Positions 6,616 through 14,587 of a stretch of DNA of 14,633 nucleotides are shown piece by piece (position 1 is the stretch's first letter; each line of letters starts with the position of its first letter). Source of the DNA: Draconibacterium orientale. Its GTDB lineage: Bacteria; Bacteroidota; Bacteroidia; Bacteroidales; UBA1556. The notes under the pieces are model-generated. The model saw only the letters and a list, made by a program, of their open reading frames with translations, was not told the DNA's origin and ran no database searches. The stretch is from assembly GCA_022736595.1 (NCBI GenBank), contig DZDC01000055.1:1-14633 (forward strand). Direction: 5' to 3'. The translations under genes and the position numbers were made by a program.

Positions 6616-9600
6616 ATGAAACAATTATATTTATTTAGTCTAATCATTTTTGGTTTTTTACTCGTTCCTATTTCGTCCATAGGTTCTGAGCAAAATACCG
6701 AAATTTCCTTGGTACAGGTGGTACAATCCTTGGAGAAGGAATACAAGGTATCCATCACCTACCAAGAAACTGGAAAAGTGGTCTTTACCGAAACGGAAGC
6801 CACAGAAATTTACAAGCAAAAAAATATTCTCGATGCGCTGAAAACCTTAGTTCAATTCAAGAATATCGATTTCAAACAGTTGCGCAGCGATTATTTTGTT
6901 TTGATACAAAAAACAAAACAAGAGGAAGGAATTAAATCCCAAAGTGCCGCAGGAGAGGAGCCTAAGCTACGGAAAGTAAAAGGGAAAATCACAGATGATA
7001 AAGGGGAATCCCTGCCAGGGGCTACCATACATGTCCCCGGAAACAAACAATTTCATGCGGTAAGCGACATCGCTGGAAAATTTGAAATGTCAGTTCCTGA
7101 TACCACTAAATTCGTCGAAATCAATTATGTGGGTTTTAAGCCTTATCTGCTAGTTCTAAACGAAAACCCTTCCTACGAAATCATTCTGTCGTTAAATTCC
7201 ATTGAATTGGGAAGCGTTATTATTTCTGGAGTTGCAGGTCAAACCCAAAAAGAAAAACTCACCATTACAGTAGAGCATCTGGATGGCAGTGTAATCAATA
7301 AAGTACCTGCAACTTCCGCTGCCACTGCTTTGCAAGGCAAAGTGCCCGGAGTAGTAGTAACCAGCTCTTCGGGCGAACCCGGAGCTGGCTCCAACATAAG
7401 AATGCGGGGAGTTACTTCCATGCTTGGTGATAATTCTCCCTTGGTGATAGTTGACGGTACCATGATTCAAACCTCCTTAGCCGATTTTAACTCCGACGAT
7501 ATCGAGAGTATGGAAGTGGTAAAAGGAGCAGCTGCTTCAGCACTTTATGGGTCAAAAGCCGCAGGTGGGGTTATCGTTATTACCACCAAAAGAGGTCGTC
7601 GAATGGAAGAAAGCTATCAAGTAGTGTTCAGAAATGAAATTGGGGTTACCCAACTCGCCAATCAAATTGAACAATCCAAACACCATGCCTATAAACTTGC
7701 CTCCGATTATGAAAACTTTCCATATACCAAATACGAAAATGTTCAATACGATAGCGAAGGTAATGTACTGGGAGGAAGTAGAATACTTACCGATTCAGGA
7801 TATGCCGACCAACCTTATGCCTACATTCAAAATCATCAAGAAAAATTTTTCAAAAAAGGTTTATATTACACCAATTATTTAGGACTAGCCACCAAAACTC
7901 AAAACTCAAACTTATTTGTTTCCTTTGAAAACCACTCCAATGAGGGTATCATTTTTGAAACCGATGGCTACACACGTCGTAACTTCAGATTCAATAGCGA
8001 CACCCGCATAACCGATCGCATCAAGTTCTCTACCTCAAATATGTACATCACTTCAAAATCGGATAAACCCGGCTCTGACAACAGTTTCTTTGACCTATTG
8101 TTTATTAATCCTGATGTTGATCTTGAAGCTACCAATGCCGATGGCAGCCCCTATAAAATTTTCCCCGACCCATGGAGTATCGAAGAAAACCCTCTGTATC
8201 CACTCCATTATCGTGAACGAATTTCTACCAAAAACACCTTCATTACAAGTTTTAATCTAAACGTAAAACTGGCAAATTTTCTTGATTTCGAGACTCGATA
8301 TAGCTTTGAAAAATTCGACAAATATTACAATACCTACACCCCAAAAGGCTATCTTTATGGGGGTGAAGAATTTATTGAAGGAAGTATCTACAACGAACAA
8401 TATTCTTCAAAATCTCAAAATTTTCAAGCTACACTCAACTATTTTCAAAAATTTAATGAATTTACCATAAAATCTAAAGCTTCATATCTTTACGAAGATC
8501 AAGGATATTACGACTTTAGCGTAACAGGCAAAGACTTCATTGTACCCAACATACCGCAACTTAATAATACGGATCCCACCCTATCCACATTAAATTCATA
8601 CCAAGGAGATATTAGAGCCATCAATATTTTTGGTATAGCGGATATGGATTATAAAAGTAAATACCTCTTTTCGGGTTTGCTCCGTCGTGACGGGTCTTCC
8701 TTATTTGGGGAGAATGAAAGATGGCAAAACTATTTCCGGGTTTCTTTTGCCTATCGTCTTACCGAAGACATTAAAATCAAAGGCATTGACGAACTTAAAG
8801 TTAGAATGGCCTACGGAACTTCTGGCTTAAGACCCGGATACTCCTGGCAATACGAAACCTATTATTTTTCAAACGGACAAATTTACAGCGATCAATTGGG
8901 AAACAAAAACCTGAAACCCTCCGAAGCACGAGAATTTGAGGCAGCAGTGGATGTTAACTTTTTGAAAAAATTCAATTTCACCGCATCTTATTCCAAAACC
9001 AATACCATTGGAGCTTTTGCAAAAGTGCCTCTGGCCTCGCATTTGGGTTATCCTTACCAGTGGAGAAATGTGGGTGATATTAGAAGCAATGTTTTCGAGC
9101 TTTCTTTGAAATATCAAGTGATTGAAAAGAAAAACCTCGATTGGGCGCTTCACCTCAATTTTGATAAGATAAAGCAAGAGATGGTAAGTTTAACGATACC
9201 TTCTTATTACACTGGGCCTCATAGTGCTTATTATGTTAATCCCGGTGAATCTTTTGGAATCATCTATGGATACCAATGGCTTACCTCGCTCGATCAAATG
9301 GCCACTCAACTGCCCACAGGTAAAACCATCGATAACTACGAAATCAATAGCGATGGATACGTTATCGAAAAAGGAACTCAAGGTTCTAAAAAAGAAAAGG
9401 CCATTCTCCTCGACGAAAACAATGATGGTACTGCAGATAAAGTGGCCATTGGCGATGGAAATGCCGATTTTCACATGAGTCTTAACTCAACACTTAATTA
9501 CAAAAAATTCACTTTCTATTTCCTCCTCGACTGGAAGCAAGGTGGCGATGTGTATAACTACACCCGTCAATACACTTTTCGCGATGCTAGAGCTATAGAA

Positions 9601-9933
9601 TTTGACCAAAGCGGTAAAGCTGAAAGCGATAAAAAATCGGTGAGCTATTATTCCAACTTCTATGAAAAATCCATTAACTCGTATTTTGTTGAGAATGGAA
9701 CCTACCTCAAACTTCGTGAATTCTCAATTTTTTACACTCAAAAACCCAAAAACACTAAGTATTTTAAAGAAATTAAAGTGGGAGCTATTGGCCGTAACTT
9801 GTTGACATTTACCAGTTATTCTGGTTTTGACCCAGAAGTGGGTAGCTCTGGTGACCTTACCACCTTTGCCTTCGATGAGTTTGGATACCCCAACTTCAGA
9901 ACCTTTTCGGCTTCTATACAATTTATTTTCTAA
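6616..9933 (+). CDS. SusC/RagA family TonB-dependent outer-membrane transporter with STN signalling domain
   Basis: The protein has 1105 residues, normal for the family. A signal peptide (about 1-22) is followed by an STN domain (about 25-110) that receives or sends the signal to FecR. Next comes a carboxypeptidase-regulatory-like beta domain (about 119-195, KGKITDDKGESLPGATIHV). The plug starts near residue 225 (VPATSAATALQGKVPGVVV, then GEPGAGSNIRMRG) and includes the SusC signature LYGSKAAGGVIVITTKRG from residue 310. The rest is a beta-barrel ending in the aromatic SASIQFIF. The protein imports a substrate bound by its SusD partner, using energy from TonB. The STN domain makes it a transducer type that normally works with a FecR/ECF sigma pair, matching the adjacent FecR gene. 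No glycoside hydrolases lie nearby; the linked genes are a peptidase and an amide hydrolase. A peptide or amide substrate is thus more likely than a glycan (inference). Confidence 0.95.
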   Translation: MKQLYLFSLIIFGFLLVPISSIGSEQNTEISLVQVVQSLEKEYKVSITYQETGKVVFTETEATEIYKQKNILDALKTLVQFKNIDFKQLRSDYFVLIQKTKQEEGIKSQSAAGEEPKLRKVKGKITDDKGESLPGATIHVPGNKQFHAVSDIAGKFEMSVPDTTKFVEINYVGFKPYLLVLNENPSYEIILSLNSIELGSVIISGVAGQTQKEKLTITVEHLDGSVINKVPATSAATALQGKVPGVVVTSSSGEPGAGSNIRMRGVTSMLGDNSPLVIVDGTMIQTSLADFNSDDIESMEVVKGAAASALYGSKAAGGVIVITTKRGRRMEESYQVVFRNEIGVTQLANQIEQSKHHAYKLASDYENFPYTKYENVQYDSEGNVLGGSRILTDSGYADQPYAYIQNHQEKFFKKGLYYTNYLGLATKTQNSNLFVSFENHSNEGIIFETDGYTRRNFRFNSDTRITDRIKFSTSNMYITSKSDKPGSDNSFFDLLFINPDVDLEATNADGSPYKIFPDPWSIEENPLYPLHYRERISTKNTFITSFNLNVKLANFLDFETRYSFEKFDKYYNTYTPKGYLYGGEEFIEGSIYNEQYSSKSQNFQATLNYFQKFNEFTIKSKASYLYEDQGYYDFSVTGKDFIVPNIPQLNNTDPTLSTLNSYQGDIRAINIFGIADMDYKSKYLFSGLLRRDGSSLFGENERWQNYFRVSFAYRLTEDIKIKGIDELKVRMAYGTSGLRPGYSWQYETYYFSNGQIYSDQLGNKNLKPSEAREFEAAVDVNFLKKFNFTASYSKTNTIGAFAKVPLASHLGYPYQWRNVGDIRSNVFELSLKYQVIEKKNLDWALHLNFDKIKQEMVSLTIPSYYTGPHSAYYVNPGESFGIIYGYQWLTSLDQMATQLPTGKTIDNYEINSDGYVIEKGTQGSKKEKAILLDENNDGTADKVAIGDGNADFHMSLNSTLNYKKFTFYFLLDWKQGGDVYNYTRQYTFRDARAIEFDQSGKAESDKKSVSYYSNFYEKSINSYFVENGTYLKLREFSIFYTQKPKNTKYFKEIKVGAIGRNLLTFTSYSGFDPEVGSSGDLTTFAFDEFGYPNFRTFSASIQFIF

Positions 9934-9953
9934 TCCTTTTAAAACCTAAGATT

Positions 9954-11447
9954 ATGAAACTCATATTAATCCTCCTTTTGTTGTCGATTTTTACCTTTAG
10001 TTGTGTAAAAAAGCTGGATGTCGAAAACCTCAACAACCCTGATATCGAAGATATTTATTCCGATCCTGAATCCGTTTACGGGGTGGCAGGAAGCCTATTC
10101 TATAGTTGGTATATTAATGCCCAAACCCACAGTTGGTCGCCCTTAATGTCGATGATGGTAATGGCCGATCAAGGCACCAGCTCTTGGCTCAACTCAGGAA
10201 TGAAAGACTTAAGTTCCGAACCTCGAACTCAACTCAACAATTCAGAAAGTTATACCTATGCCTATATTTTTGAAAACTACTGGGAAAACACTTATAGCGT
10301 TCTCAACACGTCCAACGACATTCTTAAAGTGATTCATAATGGAATGGAAGTGGGAACCATTGATGCTAACGGCAAAGGAGCAGATACTAAAATGGTGGAA
10401 GCCGTGAGCTACTTTATTCAAGGGCTTTCGATTGGTCATATTGGATTGGTTTACGATAAAGGGTTTATCATTACTGATGAAACTAAAGACCCTGCACTTG
10501 AAACTACTCAAAGTTACGAGAACCTCATTGCTGCTGCAGTAGCTTCTCTCGAAAAATGTATTGCTGTTTCCAATGCCAATAGCTTTATTGTTCCCTCCAC
10601 TTGGATCAATGGAAAAGAATATACCAACGCCGACCTTTCAAAATTGGCTCATTCCTATATTGCTCGTTTATTGGTTTATAAATCGCGCAATGCCACACAA
10701 AACAATGTTACCGATTGGGGGGCAGTGCTGCACCATGCAGAGTTGGGAGTAACTTCTGATTTTCAGATTTATATGGATAATGTGAATTGGAAACATTGGG
10801 TATTTCACTACACTTACGAACGCGAAAATTGGGTGATGGTGGATGCCCGTATTATTCACATGATGGATAATAACTATCCTTGGCATATCAACAGCGGAGC
10901 TAATCCGGGTCAAGCCTCTTCGAGCGATGCCCGTTTAGGAACTGACTTTGTTTATACTTCCACTTGCTCTTTTAAGCCTGAGCGTGGATATTATCATTTT
11001 TCATACTATCGCTACAAACGCATTCCTTATACTTTCTCTGTTCCTGATTGGTTCCCCGAAATTTATGTTAATGAAATCAGTCTTTTAAAGGCAGAAGCCT
11101 ATGCGCAAATGGGTCAACTCGATCAAGCCATTACGCTTATCAATAACGGTAGTAGAACCAGCCGAGGACAATTGCCTGCACTGAGCACTACTTCTACCAA
11201 AGAAGAAGTATTAAAAGCCATTTTCTATGAAAGGGATTTAGAATTCTTCGTATCGGGATTTGGAATTGGTTTCTTCGACATGAGAAGAAGAAATATGTTG
11301 CAAAAGGGAACGCTTTTACATTTTCCAATGCCGTCAAAAGAATTGAACGTACTCGGCCTGCCCATTTATACCTTTGGAGGTGAAAATGTTGCTGATGGTA
11401 TAGGCACTTCTAATGGGGGTTGGTTTCCAACGGCTAAAACCAATTAA
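9954..11447 (+). CDS. SusD/RagB family substrate-binding lipoprotein
   Basis: This 497-residue protein starts with a lipoprotein signal peptide ending TFSC, with Cys17 as the lipidation site, and should be anchored on the outer-membrane surface as the lid of the SusC transporter. Helical TPR-like segments are visible, such as EISLLKAEAYAQMGQLDQAITLINNGS late in the protein. They are followed by the family-typical EEVLKAIFYERDLEF and the FDMRRRNML region. The gene starts 20 bases after the SusC stop and ends 18 bases before the next gene, fitting one operon. RagB of Porphyromonas gingivalis, a family member, works with RagA in oligopeptide uptake. This is consistent with the peptidase upstream but does not prove the substrate here. 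Confidence 0.92.
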   Translation: MKLILILLLLSIFTFSCVKKLDVENLNNPDIEDIYSDPESVYGVAGSLFYSWYINAQTHSWSPLMSMMVMADQGTSSWLNSGMKDLSSEPRTQLNNSESYTYAYIFENYWENTYSVLNTSNDILKVIHNGMEVGTIDANGKGADTKMVEAVSYFIQGLSIGHIGLVYDKGFIITDETKDPALETTQSYENLIAAAVASLEKCIAVSNANSFIVPSTWINGKEYTNADLSKLAHSYIARLLVYKSRNATQNNVTDWGAVLHHAELGVTSDFQIYMDNVNWKHWVFHYTYERENWVMVDARIIHMMDNNYPWHINSGANPGQASSSDARLGTDFVYTSTCSFKPERGYYHFSYYRYKRIPYTFSVPDWFPEIYVNEISLLKAEAYAQMGQLDQAITLINNGSRTSRGQLPALSTTSTKEEVLKAIFYERDLEFFVSGFGIGFFDMRRRNMLQKGTLLHFPMPSKELNVLGLPIYTFGGENVADGIGTSNGGWFPTAKTN

Positions 11448-11465
11448 TTTTAAATACGTTTTTCG

Positions 11466-12710
11466 ATGAAAAAATATATGCGTTTGATGATCGTCTTGTT
11501 ATTTTTTATTGGCTTTCATCAACAAAATAAAGCCTGTACTGTAGCGGTAATTTCCGGTAAATACACCCAAGATGGAAGACCTTTGCTATGGAAAAACCGC
11601 GATACTGACGCCATCAATAACAAGATGATGTATTTTGAAAAAAATGGTTTTAAATACATCGGATTGGTAAACTCAGGAGATAAAGATGGCAAGAGTATTT
11701 GGATAGGGATGAATAACTATGGTTTTGCCATCATGAATTCGGCTTCCTACAATCTTAATATTGGTGATACCAATGAGCAGAGCGGTTATGAAGGTAAACT
11801 GATGCGTTTGGCTTTAGAAAATTGCAAAACCATTCAGGATTTTGAAAAAATGCTGGATACCATCGCTCGTCCCACCCTTCTCGAAGCCAATTTTGGAGTA
11901 ATTGACGGGCAAAATGGAGCCGCTTTATATGAGCTTGGCAACAAAGGCTACGTAAAATTTGATGCCAATGATCCCTCTCAAGCTCCGTTCGGCTATGTAA
12001 TAAGAGCCAATTATAGTTTTACCGGTAGTTTTGGCACTGAATCCAGCGGCTATATTCGTTACAATACCACCCAAGATCTTTTTTATCAAGCGGTGTCAAC
12101 CAACAGCATGAACGCCCAATTTATTTGCCAAGATGTGACCCGTGGACTTAATCATTCGCTCTTGAAAACTAACTTGATTGAGCAATTTGCTGATAAATCT
12201 AAAAACTCACATAGCTATGCGTTTTTTCATGATTACGTTCCACGCAAAAGTTCGGCCTCTGCCTGTGTGGTGCAAGGTGTAAAAAAGGATGAAGACCCCA
12301 ATATGGCCACCATGTGGAATATCGTTGGCTTCCCTTTAACCTCTGTGGCTGTTCCTATGTGGGTTGACGGTAAAGATAAATTTCCTTCGGTATTAAAATA
12401 CAACGAAGAAATAAAAGATTCTCCTGTTTGCAAAGCTGCCTTAACACTAAAAGGTCAGCTATTTGATATTCGTTGGGGAAAATTTGCCAACGGTTATTAC
12501 ATCAATATTACCGATTTAGTTAATTCAGAAAACTCTGGAATTTTGCAAAAAATCAGACCTTACGAAGATCAAATTTTTATACAAACCAACCAGCTTATTG
12601 AGGATTGGCGTAAGAACGGGAAAAACGAAAAAGCCATGATTAGTTTTTACGATAAGTTGGATGCCGATATTAAAGCGCTCTACCTTAAAGAGTTTAACCT
12701 TACACTTTAG
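11466..12710 (+). CDS. Secreted Ntn-type amide hydrolase, C45/carcinine hydrolase–isopenicillin-N acyltransferase family
   Basis: A 414-residue protein with a signal peptide of 23 residues ending in NKA, directly followed by Cys24-Thr-Val-Ala-Val. Members of this linear-amide hydrolase superfamily use an N-terminal cysteine as nucleophile, so cleavage by signal peptidase would expose it. The family segment DGRPLLWKNRDTD follows at about 36-48, holding the conserved R45 and D46. Further family-like blocks are FGVIDGQNGAALYE, VIRANYSFTG and MWNIVGFPLTSVAVPMW. The expected reaction is hydrolysis or transfer of an acyl group on a linear amide in the periplasm; the substrate is not predictable. 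The residues before Cys24 do not make a good lipobox, so a lipoprotein is less likely. The gene sits 18 bases after SusD and 11 bases before the next gene. The link to a SusCD system suggests it processes the imported compound. Confidence 0.85.
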   Translation: MKKYMRLMIVLLFFIGFHQQNKACTVAVISGKYTQDGRPLLWKNRDTDAINNKMMYFEKNGFKYIGLVNSGDKDGKSIWIGMNNYGFAIMNSASYNLNIGDTNEQSGYEGKLMRLALENCKTIQDFEKMLDTIARPTLLEANFGVIDGQNGAALYELGNKGYVKFDANDPSQAPFGYVIRANYSFTGSFGTESSGYIRYNTTQDLFYQAVSTNSMNAQFICQDVTRGLNHSLLKTNLIEQFADKSKNSHSYAFFHDYVPRKSSASACVVQGVKKDEDPNMATMWNIVGFPLTSVAVPMWVDGKDKFPSVLKYNEEIKDSPVCKAALTLKGQLFDIRWGKFANGYYINITDLVNSENSGILQKIRPYEDQIFIQTNQLIEDWRKNGKNEKAMISFYDKLDADIKALYLKEFNLTL

Positions 12711-12721
12711 CAATTTTGTAC

Positions 12722-13876
12722 ATGAAAAAACTGAGGAGCATTTTCATTTTAACCATTCTAGTAGTCTTTACAACTTCTTTTGATTTTACAAAGTCGAAGG
12801 TAAAAAATACGGCTCCTGACAAAATTAAGGTAGCCGTTTTTAAAGGCAATGGCGCTGGTGATGTGTCGGTAGTTGAAACCCTTGAAGCCTTACGTATTGA
12901 TGGAGGTATCGAAGCCAAGACCATCACTGCCGCCGAAATCTCTGAAGGCAAACTTGATCAATTTGATGCATTGATTTTCCCTGGTGGAAGCGGAAGCACC
13001 CAGCTCCTCGAACTTGGCGAAAATGGAAAGCAAAAGGTGCTTCAATTTGTTAAGATTCAAGGTAAAGGATTGGTGGGAATCTGCGCCGGAGCTTATCTTC
13101 TAAGTAGTACTGACGGATATCCCAATCTTGCTTTGGCTTCGTCCATCCATCTCGATCGCGACCATTACAATCGTGGACGCGGATTGGTAGAATTTAAAAC
13201 CACCACCGAAGGAGACGCAATATTTCCAGAGCTAAAAAATCAAAGAGCATTTATTCAATACTACGATGGCCCTGTATTGTGGTACGATAGCAGCTTGAGT
13301 CATCCCAATTACACTGAAATGGGGAAATTCATTTCCGATATTCACCCCGATGATAAAGCTCCTTCAGGCATTACCCCCGGCAAAAGTTTCATTTTGGCTC
13401 AATCGGTAGAAAAGGGTCGTGTTTTCCTAATGGCCGGGCATCCCGAATCTACTCCTGGACTCCGCTGGATGGTTCCTCGAATGGTACGTTGGACTTGTAA
13501 TCAACCTCTGATTTCATATCATAGCAACTGGGTTCGCCCTCAATTTAAGACCCAAGAAGTTTTCTTTGATCGAGATTGGGTTAAATCTGAGAAAGAGCTC
13601 TTTTGGCAACTTTTCGATTCCAACCCAAAGCTAATAATTGAAGCCATGAACAAACTTCAATCCATGGAATCACGCTCAGCCGTTCGTTGGTACATTGGTT
13701 TGACTCGAAATTCGGATGCACAAGTGCGACAAAATGCAGCTCGATTAATTGCCCTAAACGAATATACCGATGCCCTGGACGATTTAAAAGAAGCCTACAA
13801 AATTGAACAAGATGCCACTACCAAAAGTCTTATTTTGAAAAGCATCGATGTGCTTCAATGTATCACAGATTTATAA
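12722..13876 (+). CDS. Secreted BPL-N / class I GATase-like protein with helical-repeat C-terminus
   Basis: The 384-residue product has an N-terminal hydrophobic signal segment (residues 1-20, no lipobox). The next domain resembles the biotin-protein-ligase N-terminal/GATase-like fold, about residues 35-270. It contains FDALIFPGGSGS, the nucleophile-elbow motif GICAGAYLL with Cys121, and AGHPEST with His240 and Glu242. Together these give the Cys-His-Glu arrangement of class I amidotransferase-like enzymes. From about residue 290 the sequence is all helical and resembles HEAT-like repeats (SAVRWYIGLTRNSDAQVRQNAA). Function is not established; a periplasmic amidase or binding role with the neighbouring hydrolase is an inference. 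I chose ATG 12722 over the in-frame TTG at 12716 because it starts a cleaner signal peptide. It is the last gene of the tight run, followed by 129 non-coding bases. Confidence 0.8.
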   Translation: MKKLRSIFILTILVVFTTSFDFTKSKVKNTAPDKIKVAVFKGNGAGDVSVVETLEALRIDGGIEAKTITAAEISEGKLDQFDALIFPGGSGSTQLLELGENGKQKVLQFVKIQGKGLVGICAGAYLLSSTDGYPNLALASSIHLDRDHYNRGRGLVEFKTTTEGDAIFPELKNQRAFIQYYDGPVLWYDSSLSHPNYTEMGKFISDIHPDDKAPSGITPGKSFILAQSVEKGRVFLMAGHPESTPGLRWMVPRMVRWTCNQPLISYHSNWVRPQFKTQEVFFDRDWVKSEKELFWQLFDSNPKLIIEAMNKLQSMESRSAVRWYIGLTRNSDAQVRQNAARLIALNEYTDALDDLKEAYKIEQDATTKSLILKSIDVLQCITDL

Positions 13877-14005
13877 TTAATCAAATAGTATAAATTCATA
13901 GTAATCAATTTTTGTTCTTTGCCTTATTGAGGATATTGTATTCATTCATATTGATTGTTATGTATTAATAACTTTTTTTGTAAATTTGCCTCATTCAAAT
14001 GCTGA
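13877..14005. other. Intergenic region before the sigma factor gene
   Basis: These 129 bases are very AT-rich and hold no credible gene. I find no convincing rho-independent terminator for the upstream operon here. The right half carries the candidate sigma-gene promoter and the left arm of the start-codon hairpin. Confidence 0.6.
13955..13988 (+). promoter_or_regulatory. Candidate promoter for the ECF sigma factor gene
   Basis: TAAATTTG at 13981-13988 is an exact match to the Bacteroidota -7 box TAnnTTTG. TTG at 13955-13957 (another at 13951-13953) could be the -33 element, but the spacer of 23 bases is a little long. Transcription would start about 10 bases before the ATG, giving a very short leader. 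This supports the sigma gene having its own start rather than depending only on the upstream operon. Confidence 0.5.
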
Positions 14006-14010
14006 ATGAG
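13990..14010 (+). promoter_or_regulatory. Perfect 8-bp inverted repeat over the sigma factor start codon
   Basis: CTCATTCA (13990-13997) pairs exactly with TGAATGAG (14003-14010) around the 5-base loop AATGC. The right arm contains the whole sigma start codon ATG (14006-14008). The RNA hairpin would hide the start from the ribosome; alternatively the DNA dyad, just after the -7 box, could be an operator. The loop also creates another ATG, at 13999. Confidence 0.55.
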
Positions 14011-14587
14011 CTACAAAGAACATCAAGATATCATTCTTTTTAAAGAAATTAAGAAGGGCAATTCCAGTGCCTTCAAGTCCTTATTTGATAAATATTACGA
14101 ATTTCTTTGCCATTTTTCCACTACCATTCAAGGTGATGAAAGTTTATCTGAGGAAGTGGTTTCTGATGTGTTTGTAAAACTATGGATCAGTAGAGATAGG
14201 ATAGAAATATACAGTAATCTAAAATCCTATTTATATCAAAGCACTCGCAATCAAACGATTTCTTACTTGCGTAAGCTTAAAAATAAACCTGTAGACCTTG
14301 AAATTGATGAACTTTTTTTAGCAGACCCTAACTACGCTCCTGATTTCGAATTGCTTGAAGCGGATGTTGAAAGAAATGTCAACGAAATCTTGCTTAGAAT
14401 TCCAAAAAAAAGTAGAACGGTGTTTATGATGCATCGCTTGAGTAATCTAAAGTACAAAGAAATTGCTGATTTGCTCGGGATGTCGGTGAAAACCGTTGAA
14501 AAACACATGACCACTTCCATAAAAATAATAGCAAGCTTAAGAATAGTTTTACTGCTCTTGTCCTCAACATTTCATTATTGGAAATGA
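14006..14587 (+). CDS. FecI-like ECF RNA polymerase sigma factor
   Basis: A 193-residue protein with the two domains of extracytoplasmic-function sigma factors. Region 2 lies at about residues 22-58 (AFKSLFDKYYEFLCHF, then SEEVVSDVFVKLW, for core polymerase and -10 binding). Region 4 lies at about 135-175 (RTVFMMHRLSNLKYKEIADLLGMS and VKTVEKHM, a helix-turn-helix for -35 recognition). Length and motifs fit the Bacteroidota sigma-70 family expansion that pairs with FecR anti-sigma factors. In such systems the sigma gene usually comes directly before its FecR gene. Here the FecR in view lies about 7.4 kb upstream, and the next gene downstream is beyond the window, so its partner is undecided. 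It is separated from the upstream operon by 129 bases, with its own candidate promoter and a start-codon hairpin. Confidence 0.93.
   Translation: MSYKEHQDIILFKEIKKGNSSAFKSLFDKYYEFLCHFSTTIQGDESLSEEVVSDVFVKLWISRDRIEIYSNLKSYLYQSTRNQTISYLRKLKNKPVDLEIDELFLADPNYAPDFELLEADVERNVNEILLRIPKKSRTVFMMHRLSNLKYKEIADLLGMSVKTVEKHMTTSIKIIASLRIVLLLLSSTFHYWK

Noticed and set aside
6616..11447. Reading the SusC/SusD pair as a polysaccharide utilisation locus
   Set aside because: No glycoside hydrolase, polysaccharide lyase or carbohydrate esterase lies in the operon; the linked enzymes act on peptide or amide bonds.
12716..12721. TTG start two codons before ATG 12722
   Set aside because: ATG gives a standard MKK signal-peptide start; the TTG adds only two residues and has no supporting site.
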